Assembly (NCBI GenBank): GCA_003427395.1
Contig: BFEA01000754.1
Span: forward strand, 307,295 to 337,684
Direction: 5' to 3'
DNA length: 30,390 bases
Source: Chara braunii
Taxonomy: Eukaryota > Streptophyta > Charophyceae > Charales > Characeae
Shown: one piece after another, positions 1 through 8,689 of the stretch
How the letters are laid out: each line of letters opens with the position of its first letter
Position numbering within the stretch: the first letter of the stretch is position 1
Program-made: the position numbers and the translations under genes
Notes under the pieces: model-generated
Database searches by the model: none
What the model was told of the DNA's origin: nothing
Seen by the model: only the letters and a program-made list of their open reading frames with translations

Positions 1-180
1 TTTTTTTTTTTCCCCAATCTCGGCCGTGGCCGAGCCACACGCGACGAGATGCTCTCTCTCTTTTCTTTTCTTTTTTTTTTCTTTTTTGCGGCCTTGGCCA
101 GCCACGCGACGGGGCTGAGATTGAACAAAAAAAAAAAAAGAAAAAAAAAAAGAAAAGAGGAGATGCACAAAAGCCAAAAA
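1..180. repeat. Low-complexity A/T flank with GC-rich direct repeats
   Basis: Poly-T (1-11 and about 61-86) and poly-A (about 126-160) runs flank two similar GC-rich blocks at about 23-50 and 89-115, both of the form CGGCC-TGGCC-GCCAC-GCGACG. A third, weaker copy (GCGACAGCCACGCTACGG) lies at about 726-743. No coding potential is visible. The pattern of GC-rich modules next to A/T runs recurs at 21.5-22.5 kb and suggests old retroposed sequence. Confidence 0.5.
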
Positions 181-189
181 TCAGGGCGC

Positions 190-324
190 TGTATCTTTCC
201 ATAATCTAGCAGAAGATTCACTCTCGTTTTGCACATTTCGAGAGTAGTGGAGCGAGGGGGGATCCACTACTCTCGAAATGTGCAAAACGAGACTGAATCT
301 TCGACTAGAACATGGAAAGATGCA
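190..324. repeat. Fold-back inverted repeat, copy 1
   Basis: The arms 212-250 and 264-302 are 39 bp each and reverse-complementary with one mismatch, separated by 13 bp. Looser pairing extends to about 190 and 324 through the GTATCTTTCC / GGAAAGATGC ends. Transcribed, it would form a long hairpin. Two related copies follow at 519 and 977. It may be a small non-autonomous DNA element or a fold-back repeat; no target duplication could be fixed. Confidence 0.75.
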
Positions 325-518
325 CCGCCACGAGGCCCCAAGGATGTCACGCATAGGTCGGGAACTCTGGGCAGGAAAAACAAAAGAGGAAAAAAAAAGA
401 AAAGAAACTGGGTCTTTGTCAGCACGTGTATCCACTAGGGCCTCTGCTTCGTTGTCAGCCCGTGTATCTCGTTGGGCCCCTGTATCTCCCTTGCACAAAA
501 CACAAAAATCATGGCACT

Positions 519-609
519 GTATCTTTCCAGGTTCTAGAGAAGATTCACTCTGGTTTTGCACATTTCGTGGAAACTGAGAGTGAATCTTCCCTACAACGTG
601 GAAAGATAC
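519..609. repeat. Fold-back inverted repeat, copy 2
   Basis: The left arm starts GTATCTTTCC and runs through AGAAGATTCACTCT. The right arm starts AGAGTGAATCTTCC and ends GGAAAGATAC. It is the same family as copy 1 (shared GATTCACTCT-GTTTTGCACATTTCG core) with a different loop. Confidence 0.65.
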
Positions 610-976
610 AGCAACACGATGTTTTTTTTTTCGTTTTTGTTTCTTCATTGTTTTTTGTTTTTTTTTTGGAAACGGCCTGCCCCTCCGACGTGGATGACTA
701 GACTGTAGTTACAAACTCTGCCCTGCGACAGCCACGCTACGGGGGAGTTTGTGTAAACTTGAGAGGGGACTCGACTCCAAAACGGAAGTTTGAAACCTAT
801 TTTCAAACTCTAACCCTGACCGCGCCCTGGTTTTCTCAACAAAAAAAAAAAAAAGAGCCGCACAACAGTACTGCCACGCTGGAGTCAGCGTGAGGGGATG
901 CGCAAAAGCCAGCCATGGACGTGGATACCTGCAAAGTTCAGTGAACCACGCTCCTCAACGTGTGAGATGTTATGAT
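610..976. other. Non-coding A/T- and GC-mixed spacer
   Basis: No ORF with protein-like composition. It contains a T-rich tract at about 620-667, an A-run at about 841-854 and a third degenerate copy of the GCCACGC-type module near 726-743. Nothing else is recognisable. Confidence 0.5.
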
Positions 977-1077
977 TGGGCCTCGCTGCACTACTATCCA
1001 CATGCACAATCTTTCCATTTTCTAGCCGAACTTTCATTCTCATTTTGCACGTTTGGAGAGTAGTGCAGCGAGGCCCA
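977..1077. repeat. Fold-back inverted repeat, copy 3
   Basis: The outer arms 977-995 (TGGGCCTCGCTGCACTACT) and 1059-1077 are a perfect 19-bp inverted pair. The interior (AATCTTTCCATTTTCTAGC, TTTTGCACGTTTGGAGAGTAG) is clearly related to the interiors of copies 1 and 2. Confidence 0.65.
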
Positions 1078-1166
1078 TTGACGCGTCATGATTGAGCGTC
1101 TTGTCATGCATGGCTGGACACGGGAGGACAACATAAATGTGCCATGAGCGTGCACTCTCTGGGCTC

Positions 1167-1191
1167 TTTTTTTTTTTTTTTTTTTTTTTTT
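1167..1191. repeat. 25-base T homopolymer at the transposon border
   Basis: An uninterrupted T-run lies 10 bp outside the left end of the Harbinger element. It may have been the pre-existing target or the A-tail of a retroposed sequence on the opposite strand. Confidence 0.8.
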
Positions 1192-1198
1192 GAAAGTG

Positions 1199-1223
1199 TT
1201 TGGGCCTCGTTAGACACTCCTTA
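1199..1223. repeat. Left terminal inverted repeat with TTT target duplication
   Basis: Bases 1202-1223 are the exact reverse complement of 9422-9443. TTT at 1199-1201 matches TTT at 9444-9446. Harbinger elements usually duplicate TTA or TAA, so TTT is a relaxed target; the neighbouring T-rich sequence makes a chance match possible. Confidence 0.85.
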
Positions 1224-1236
1224 CGGTTTCCTTGAG

Positions 1237-1371
1237 CCACAAGGAAACGTCCTTGTGGTTTTGAAGGGGAAATTGCGGCGTCGTTACACTCATCCTTGGG
1301 CCCATCCCCCGAGGGTGTTTCCTTGTGGCTTCCCCGCGGCCGTTTTCATACGCAAATTAGCGGCCGCGGGG
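1237..1371. promoter_or_regulatory. Left subterminal region: CCTTGTGG motifs and hairpins
   Basis: CCACAAGG (1237-1244) and CCTTGTGG (1251-1258) form a short stem, and another CCTTGTGG lies at 1321-1328. A second perfect stem pairs CCCCGCGGCCG (1332-1342) with CGGCCGCGGGG (1361-1371). The same octamer recurs at the right end. Subterminal repeated motifs are where Harbinger DNA-binding proteins or transposase are expected to bind; that role here is inferred. Confidence 0.5.
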
Positions 1372-1799
1372 TCTGTCGTCCTTGGTCCAGCTTCTTTGTC
1401 TGTGTGGAGGCTGCGCGGTCCAGCGACGCGAGGCCGGAAACGGCAGTCTGCGGGCGGCGCGAGGAGAAATTTAAACCCGAGAGCGTGGGCATTCGAAATT
1501 CGAATTCCGAATGCCAGCTTCGACAGCGACGACGACGTGTGGCTGGAGGGACGACGGCGTCGTGCTGCGGAAAAGGGCCCGGCGGGGGCGGAGGCCACGT
1601 CCAGAGGGCTCCCTCATCTGCTCCCGCAGCGTGTTGTGCTTCCATCGCCGTGGACCTTTGCGCACGTCGACTGCACGTTGCTCTTCGCTTCCGTGCGCGG
1701 GGTTGTGAGCGGAGAAAAGGGGCCACCTTCTCAACGGACGTCTTCGGGACCATCGTCCGGTGCGGGAGGACGACACAGACGGCAGCGGAACGACGGGCT

Positions 1800-3146
1800 A
1801 TGGAGGGCGGCGCCGCGGCTAGACGTGATGTGCTGAGTCATGGTGAGCTGCAGGCGGTGGCGGCGGCCGTGTCGACGATCGTTCTTCCATGTCAGCAGGA
1901 GAGGGCGCTGGGGCGACTGAAGGAGCATTTGCGCGCGCGTAGATGGAGGACATTGACGCAAGATCTGCACGATGGTGCCGAGTTCGTGGCGACGTCGGAA
2001 GCTGTTGTTCAGCTGTGCTATGCGTTGGGCTGCGGAGTGATACCCCGCGCGACGCCGCGGTGGTGGGTGAAGCGCAGGACAGGAGGAACGTGGGAAGACC
2101 TCAGGCTATGCGGCAACGCGACTGACGACTGCTTCCGCGATAAGCTGCGAATGTCGCCGCGAGTGTTCCGGGAGATCGCGGAGGCGTGTGCGCCTCATCT
2201 TCAGCGGCAGGTGACGTTCTACAGGGAGCCTTCGCAGCCGGACCAGATTGTTGCGTACGCACTGTACAGGTGGGGTTCAGGTGAGACGTATGAGAGCAGC
2301 ACGTGCAACTTCGGGATCGGACGAGCTTCTGGGCTGATTGCCGTCCGCGACGCGACGGCCACGCTGCTGAGGGTGTTCGGCGATAAGATAACGTGGCCGA
2401 CGGAAGTTCGTAAACAAGTTGTTCTTCGGGCGTTCGCTGATAAAGGCTTCCCAAACTGCCACGGTTGCATTGATGGCACTCACATCTACGTCGACAAGCC
2501 AGCGAATGCTCCGAGCGAAAATTACTACGACAGGAAGCGTCGTTTTTCCATCGTCGCGCAGGTCGTTGTCGACTTGGACTTACGTGTGCTGGACGTGCAC
2601 ATGGGATACCCCGGTAGCTGCCACGACATCAGGGTGCTGCAGTTGTCCAGCCTGTCGCTGCGCGCGGAGGAGGGGTCGTTGTTCCGCGGGCCCCCCGTCA
2701 CACTGCCGTTCGGTGTGAAGACGAACGGTTACCTTCTGGCGGACAATGGGTACCCCCCTGCTCAATGGATGGTCGTCCCGTACGGCGGTATCAATCAGAG
2801 CGTCGAGCAGGAGCGGTTTGACAACAAGCAGAAGGTGGCAAGGGGAGCGGTGGAGAGGGCGTTCGGCAGGCTGAATGGCATGTGGCGGCTGTTTCTCCGA
2901 ACACACAAGACAAACCTGGAGACGCTCCCGCAGCAGTTCACCGCCGTCTGCATACTGCACAACTTACTAATCGACGCAGGGATCCCCTTCGACGAGAATC
3001 TGCTGTGGGAGGTCGACGGTAATGGTGTGCGACAACGAGTGGACCTGGGGATCGACGAGCCCCTCCAGCCTGTGTCGATGTTGACGTCGACCCGCGAAGC
3101 CTTAGCCCTGAGGCATGCTTTGGCAGAACGAATGAAACACGAATGA
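1800..3146 (+). CDS. PIF/Harbinger DDE transposase (HARBI1-like nuclease), 448 aa
   Basis: This is the DDE-superfamily endonuclease that cuts the element ends for cut-and-paste transposition in the nucleus. The catalytic triad is visible: D225 in CIDGTHI, D315 in LLADNGYP and E352 in VERAFGRLNGMWR. GSCHDIRVL (272-280) is another family block. A helix-turn-helix-like segment lies at about 148-190 (QIVAYALYRWGSGETY followed by FGIGRASGLI), as usual N-terminal to the DDE fold. The length of 448 aa is normal for the family and the frame is uninterrupted. I chose ATG 1800 because it is the first ATG in the frame; the frame is open back to 1296 without an ATG, and that GC-rich stretch is probably 5' UTR. 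Harbinger transposases normally need a Myb/SANT-like partner, found here at 6969-8264 on the other strand. The protein looks potentially functional. Confidence 0.93.
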   Translation: MEGGAAARRDVLSHGELQAVAAAVSTIVLPCQQERALGRLKEHLRARRWRTLTQDLHDGAEFVATSEAVVQLCYALGCGVIPRATPRWWVKRRTGGTWEDLRLCGNATDDCFRDKLRMSPRVFREIAEACAPHLQRQVTFYREPSQPDQIVAYALYRWGSGETYESSTCNFGIGRASGLIAVRDATATLLRVFGDKITWPTEVRKQVVLRAFADKGFPNCHGCIDGTHIYVDKPANAPSENYYDRKRRFSIVAQVVVDLDLRVLDVHMGYPGSCHDIRVLQLSSLSLRAEEGSLFRGPPVTLPFGVKTNGYLLADNGYPPAQWMVVPYGGINQSVEQERFDNKQKVARGAVERAFGRLNGMWRLFLRTHKTNLETLPQQFTAVCILHNLLIDAGIPFDENLLWEVDGNGVRQRVDLGIDEPLQPVSMLTSTREALALRHALAERMKHE

Positions 3147-3879
3147 GTCGTGTATCATTCATGGACGACAGCACATGAAGATGGCTTAATTGCAACAATG
3201 GGCGGACACCAGATTGGTGTTTCCGTCCTCCCTTGATTGGGTCGCTGTCGTCTGTACCCCGACGGGGTTGGTGGTTTCTGTGGAGGGTCGTTATTTGGAT
3301 GGTGGAAGGCAGCGCGTGGAAGTGCGATCTTGGTGCAATGGCCGGTGGGCAGAATCTCGGTCTCGTCGGCCGTCGGCTTGGTTGCTAGCCCTGTTAGGCG
3401 TCGTGGTCGGCAGCTTGCGTCGACGATTGTGTTTGGTTAGCTATTGCAATCCACGGATGTGCGTCACGTTCCTTTTTTTTTTTATGTTCAAATTTTGTTT
3501 TTGGATGCCGTTCATCAGGAGTAGTGCGGAACATGCTCATTGCGGGTGTGCGGTGCGCCTTTTTCAACAAGAGTTAACGCATTTAGAGGTTAGAGGTATG
3601 GTGTTCATTCGGGTGGGCATGAAACTTTCCCCCCATCTCGGTTTCGAAAAAGAATTTTGTAGTGCTGTGATTTCTTCTGCGACGTTGGAAGTACTCTTGT
3701 CAGTCGTTTTCGCCCATTTCCATAATGTGTTCGCATTCGGTGTGCACCTGTTTCATTGCGTCAATGTCGTGCGTTGGCGTTTGTGATTCGTTTGATGTTC
3801 AGCGGCCAAGTATTCCCTCGACTGATGAGTGCAACACGAACACATGCACTGTATGCCACTGGGATGATTATGGAATGCG

Positions 3880-3933
<54 letters not shown>

Positions 3934-4588
3934 GGAAAAAAAAAAAAAAAAAAGGTCTTCGAAGCGACGATCGAAAATGGCACGTGCAAATGAAGATTTG
4001 ATGTGTGAATGTGCATCGAGTACTGCATGGACCGTCAGGTTAGGAAAGAGAGCAATCACACACTGCGAACATACGAAACATCCGTCCCAAATCGAAGACA
4101 TGAAGAAAAAAAGGTGCGCTTCCAGCGCGTTATGAATGTACATGACGCATGCTGCGCTGACAAGGAAACGTGAAACAACATCGCGGAAACCTAACTTTAA
4201 TCCGCTCCTACAATCTACTGCATACAACGCCTCGCACCGTCGCATGAACACTGGCAACTGCCAAACTAAATGAACAAGCAAGTACACCGACAAGTGAAGT
4301 TGCATCTACCACCCTGCCAGAGTGGACAGCCGAAAACGGAGGGCGTCTACACGCATGACAGACACGCTGTGCTCGTGCGGAACGAAGGGAGAGACCAACA
4401 ACAATGTGTGTCGTGACGCGCCGCCACCTAAACTGCAGCTCTTGGTCCCGCCAGCACCACAACCTGTGTACTTCCCTAACCCGCGGCGGCACACGCGACG
4501 TGTTCACCAACCCTTTCCCGCCGTCCACGTGCCATCACGAGCGACAAGCAAACCAAGGCGATCTAGCACAACACCACCCCTCCACCCC
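3147..4588. other. Convergent 3' intergenic region of the transposon
   Basis: This region separates the + strand transposase from the - strand 472-aa ORF. It holds a 49-base A-run (3880-3928) followed by a second, interrupted A-run to 3953. A 198-aa open frame on + at 3190-3786 has no recognisable motif and uneven composition, so I treat it as chance reading of the 3' UTR. No other gene is visible. Confidence 0.55.
3880..3953 (+). repeat. Poly-A tract
   Basis: 49 consecutive A, then GT and a further A-rich stretch with one GG break. It sits in the convergent 3' region, and could come from an old nested retroposed sequence or slippage. Confidence 0.85.
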
Positions 4589-6007
4589 CTACGCGTCGTT
4601 TTCTCCATTGTCGTCACCGTCCTCCTCCAAGGGGCCCCGACCCAACCAATCCCTCGTCTTCGCGTCCTCTGGCGACGTGATGCTCGCGTCGTGGCCGAAC
4701 GTGATGCCGCAGGAAGCCCAATCGGGGACGCACATGACGGTCGACTCCTGGTACGCAGCCATGTTGTCGTCCTGCGGCCTGTCATTGATGTTCATCCCCG
4801 CAAACCACAGTGGCAAGTCCATATTGAGGTCAATCGTGTGCGCGCAAACGGCCGCGCTCACCACGTTGCTCCACTCCTCGTCGTACCACATAACGCGCGC
4901 AAAGTCCATCGCCACCGACTCCAACGCGTACTGGAAAGTGAGATTGTATCCGCGGGGGCGTTTCCCTGACTTGAGCACCCACCCATGCAAGACGCGCAGA
5001 ACTATGTTCTCTGCAACCCCCCTGCAGATGATCGTTTGCTGTAGTTGAGCGGGATCAGCAATCCTCTGGAGGGTCGTCGCGGATTTCGGCATGACGACGC
5101 TCCTAGACACGACGGGCGCTTGCACCCCACTGGCGATGGCCTCGAAGTGCTCCCGCGTTCGGTGGACGATGTCGTAGAGCCGGCGCCCCTCCCCCGTTGT
5201 CCTGAACGCTTTGTCGTCGACCCACATGAGGGCACGGTCGGCAAGATCTCTCGCCAACCCTCCCCTCCGCTCCCGGCTTAAAAGGGGGTCGTCGTCCTCT
5301 CTTTCGCCCTTATTCTCGCCACGCGCAACCTCCCGCTCCACAACAGGAACCTCCTCTCTCGCCCCCGCCATGGCAACGACATTGCCCGAGGACCCCGCTC
5401 CTGCACCTGCGATCGCGCCAGCGCTCGCCACGCGCGGTTCTTGCTGGGCCACCTCACCTCCTCCGCGTTTAGTAGACCCTCCATTTGGAGCCGTGTTAAG
5501 CGCTCGCGGGTGCGACAGCGTGGATGGCATGGCGCCCTGAGGTGACCTTTCTTCATGCGCGGAGCGTATCCTTACTCCCGTCGCCGTGGCACCTTGCATT
5601 ACATTTCGCTGCCTGCGGCTTTCCAATGGCGCATTGTCCTCGTCGCCGACGTCGACGACAACCTCCTTTGCTTTCGTGGTGCTCTGCCCACGACCTTGTT
5701 GCCCCTCTGGGGGGGGCGTGAGCAATCTCCTCGACGTGGCCTGATCACTCTTCGCTTGAAGATTGCTGCCCCGGGGTGCCGTCACGGTGTCATGTGCTGC
5801 TTCCTCCTCCGTCGTGAACACGTCGTCATCTTCGTCTTCGTTCGATGCCGCCCAATACCGCCCTCGTCGGACAGCCACGCTTGGTGATGCCTCTTCTGAA
5901 CGGAGCCTCTTCGACTTGGGGACATGCCGCCGACCCACTTCCCGCCCCTGGGTGTCAGCAGGGACGTTCTCCCGCTTCTTGCCACGGCCGACGCCTCGCG
6001 TAGACAT
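4589..6007 (-). CDS. Unknown 472-aa protein, third ORF of the Harbinger element
   Basis: I do not recognise a named domain. The frame is complete from ATG at 6007 to TAG at 4589-4591. Residues 1-245 look disordered: basic clusters (GKKR at 9-12, HVPKSKRLR at 28-36) that could be nuclear localisation signals, an acidic stretch near 56-70 (NEDEDDDVFTTEEEA), and Ala/Gly-rich sequence at 195-215. Residues about 248-435 look folded and are rich in Trp and hydrophobics (ADRALMWVDDKAF, LRVLHGWVLKSGKRPRGYNL, MWYDEEWSNVVSAAVC, LPLWFAGMNINDRPQDD). The C-terminus is acidic. Its position between transposase and trihelix protein, with no frame damage, suggests it belongs to the element and may still be selected. 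Canonical PIF/Harbinger elements carry only two proteins. I recall similar unnamed proteins in Chara but cannot verify this. Confidence 0.72.
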   Translation of the reverse strand: MSTRGVGRGKKRENVPADTQGREVGRRHVPKSKRLRSEEASPSVAVRRGRYWAASNEDEDDDVFTTEEEAAHDTVTAPRGSNLQAKSDQATSRRLLTPPPEGQQGRGQSTTKAKEVVVDVGDEDNAPLESRRQRNVMQGATATGVRIRSAHEERSPQGAMPSTLSHPRALNTAPNGGSTKRGGGEVAQQEPRVASAGAIAGAGAGSSGNVVAMAGAREEVPVVEREVARGENKGEREDDDPLLSRERRGGLARDLADRALMWVDDKAFRTTGEGRRLYDIVHRTREHFEAIASGVQAPVVSRSVVMPKSATTLQRIADPAQLQQTIICRGVAENIVLRVLHGWVLKSGKRPRGYNLTFQYALESVAMDFARVMWYDEEWSNVVSAAVCAHTIDLNMDLPLWFAGMNINDRPQDDNMAAYQESTVMCVPDWASCGITFGHDASITSPEDAKTRDWLGRGPLEEDGDDNGENDA

Positions 6008-6019
6008 GATTCCCGTGCA

Positions 6020-6600
6020 CTAGTGTCGCAGTGGTTGGCGAGAGTGCTCCACGGCGAGAACAAGATCGTCGGTGGTGAATAACGCCGCACCTCCGAACGA
6101 CGTAGACTTGTCCGCAACGATAAGGACAGTCTGCTCCACGTGGACGTCCTTGTGCTTGCGAGACGATCGTCGAGCGCGATCGACGACGACAGTGTAGAAG
6201 TCCCACTCGTGGAGCGCGAAGACAGGGGCGACCATGCGATGGCTGCGCGGTGCATCGAGGACAGAAGGCAGGTGGCGTCCCGCGCGGATTTCGTTGCTGG
6301 TCACCGTGTGCACCGACCTCCGGTACTGGATATGCCGCAAGCACAACTTTATGCTGGAGCAGGCGCAGGCCCGCCAGAAACATGGAGCAGCTGGACGGAC
6401 CCCGAGCACGATTCTTCGCCTACCGTCGTTGTCGACAGCGACACGTGTGACAGCAACTCACCAGACCTCCTGCACGCGCACGCCCTTCAGCTTTTGCGAC
6501 GCCCACCGTCCCCGCCGCGCGTACAGACCCTTCCACGCTTGCACAGGCGCACGTCCATACAACACCAGGGGCCGATGTGAATTTCCTCCAGAGCACTGCC
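6020..6600 (-). pseudogene. Possible coding fragment or split exon upstream of the 472-aa ORF
   Basis: On the - strand an open stretch from 6451 down to the TAG at 6020-6022 has protein-like composition at its end (VFALHEWDFYTVVVDRARR, VLIVADKSTSFGGAALF). Upstream in the same frame, about 6600-6463 reads LYARRGRWASQKLKGVRVQE and then hits a stop. That stop overlaps a perfect splice-donor hexamer GTGAGT (forward 6456-6461). Either an exon ends here or the reading frame is damaged. The last codon lies 12 nt upstream of the ATG of the 472-aa ORF, so the two might belong to one spliced gene. No domain is recognised. Confidence 0.3.
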
Positions 6601-6884
6601 CCCACCAACACCCCATCCCAACACCCCCCCCACCCCTTGTTTGCTACGACACCCGCCGCGCAATCGTCGACCCGCATGACCCACTCAACACGTGCCCCTC
6701 TCGCCAGGGACACCGCAAATGTAGCTCAGAGCACTGCCGTGTTTGAAGAAACGCAGAAAACATATATATATTAAAAAAACACAACAAAAGGAACAATTCT
6801 AAAAATAAGGCAGTGAAAGCATTCGCCGTCGACACCCAAACCCCACCCACCCACCCACCCACCCACCCACCCACACACACACAC

Positions 6885-6917
<33 letters not shown>

Positions 6918-6968
6918 CACTCGCTCTCTCTCTCTCCATCCGCGGATGTACATGAAAATGCGCGCCAG
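6601..6968. repeat. Non-coding gap with compound microsatellite
   Basis: Holds a (CCCA)n run at about 6841-6873, an (AC)n run with a few interruptions at about 6872-6920 and a (TC)n run at about 6921-6936. It lies just downstream of the trihelix ORF stop, in its presumed 3' UTR. Confidence 0.85.
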
Positions 6969-8685
6969 TCATGATCTCTCGCGGATGGCTTTTGCTATCT
7001 CCAGGAGGGCATTGCACATCATTCTATTCGCCTCATCCGCTGCTGCATAGTGATTCCTCTGCACCTCCACCTCGCTCTCCAGGATTTCGCACTGTCGTGA
7101 CATCATAGAGCATTGCCGCTTGTTGGCGCTGTCCATTGTGCTCGCCATGAGCGCACCATGCTTCTCCATGACGTCGGCGACGGCTTCAAAGGTTTGTTGC
7201 CGCATGTTCTTCCTCTTCCCATAACCGCCGCCGCTTCCCACGCTGAATGACGAGTCTTTCGTCGACCCCTGCTCCTCGTCTGCCGTCTCCCCTCCACCAT
7301 CGCCGCCCATGGTGCCCCCNCCCCCCCCAGCGCCTGTGGGCATTTGAACCCCCCCCGCCGCCCCAGTGTCCGCCAAATTTGCTGGGTGGATCGTGTGATC
7401 CCCCTTCGTCATGGCCTCCATTTCGCCATACACGCTCCGGTCCATGACGAAGCTGAAGCCCTCCGATCGCTTGTCCCTCGAAGCAAGCCTCAAGTAGTCC
7501 TTCCCGCCGGAGAGGTTCTGAAACTTGTGCACCTTCTTCAATTGCTGCATCAAGTTGTCCCATTTCTTCCCGCAGTCGACGACATCCCTCGTCACTCCCA
7601 TCGCCTGCAACCTCATCCGCACGTCCTCCCACTTCCACGCGGCCGTTTTCATGCGGGCGAAACTAGTCCCCAGGTCGGCGATATACAGATCTTGATCCCT
7701 TTTCGCCCTCACGAGCGCAACCGTGTCTCCCGCCGACCAGAAATTCCGGCCGCCCTCGCCATCGCTCCGACCTGTGTCGTCATCCATGTTCTTTGTCCGT
7801 CTCGGTTTCGTGGTGGGGCCCTTCTTACCACCGGATCCGCCTCTCGTCGCCCTCCTCCCAAGCGGCCTGATGTCTGGTAAATCGTCGGACTCGCAACCGT
7901 CCTCGCCATCCACGTCGTCACACCCCTGCCCCTCCTCAACAGCCGCATCTTCCACTTCGTCGACGTGCAGCCGTTGCACTCCTCTGGTGATCGTCTCCGT
8001 TTCACCTCGATGCAACTCCTGCCTGCATTCTGCCCAGACCTGCCTGCCGTCGCGTTGCATGTCCGCAAGTCCCCCAATCAAATCCTTTGCCGGCTGCCGC
8101 CCTCGAGTAGCGTCGGGTCCGCTTCGCGCCGCAGGCGACAAGCGCATCCAGTCCGGTCGTTTACGCGCACCGAATCCTCCACCGACGCTCGGCGAGGAGT
8201 TATTACGATCACCTCCACCGTCTCGAACGGATTGAGGCAGACCGCCGTCTCGTGGGCCGCACACACCGCCTTGCGTGTTGTCCGCGCAATCCCCACCCGG
8301 GTGGGGATTGATGATCCGACTGTGCGTTGCGGCTGCTCCGCTGCTGCTCGACAGCTGAAAGCTCAGATCAACCGCTGCATCGCCGTCGTCATCTCACATC
8401 CCCTCGTTGAGAAGTGACGTGTAAGACCACAGCGTCTCCACCCCCTGCCGCCTCACGATTGCGTCGCCGCCCAGTCCTGCGTAGAACTGCTTCCCAACGG
8501 CAAAGTCGGCGACCTGGTTCCCCCCCCTCGTCATCCGACGGCGGCAGAGGAATCTCGTGAGAAGGCAGGTGCGCATACAACCTCGAGTCGTATGGCTGCT
8601 TCGCCACCGACCCCGCACTGCGTTGGCGATTAATAGGTCCGCCGGATGTGCCTGTCGGTCTGCCGTTCGGCAGCCATCCAGCCAT
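6969..8685 (-). pseudogene. Harbinger ORF1: trihelix/Myb-SANT-like DNA-binding protein, interrupted
   Basis: The intact part (8264-6969, 431 codons in frame) has a trihelix/Myb-SANT-like domain at residues 174-245 of that segment. It has the characteristic tryptophans (FWSAGDTVALVRAKRDQ, WKWEDVRMRL, CGKKWDNLMQQLKKVHKF). A basic Gly/Lys/Arg stretch at 138-158 could be an NLS, and a coiled-coil-like C-terminus (350-431, RQCEILESEVEVQRNHY) could mediate pairing. In Harbinger elements such a protein binds the ends and brings in the transposase. Upstream the same frame continues through a TGA at 8394-8396 (SYTSLLNEGM, stop, DDDGDAAVDLSFQL). It then appears to shift frame in a G8 run on this strand (forward C8, 8520-8527). 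Past the shift, protein-like sequence (SRLYAHLPSHEIPLPPSDDE) goes back to an ATG at 8685, or 8826. One N lies inside the ORF at 7320. An assembly error in the homopolymer is possible. Confidence 0.75.
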
Positions 8686-8689
8686 CCTA

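Noticed and set aside
3190-3786. 198-codon + strand ORF after the transposase
   Set aside because: No motif, uneven composition and position in the transposase 3' region; more likely chance.
8394-8436. A 43-nt intron (GTGAGAT to TTTCAG on the - strand) spanning the TGA in the trihelix gene
   Set aside because: Too short for a usual plant intron, and its removal would shift the frame away from the trihelix domain.
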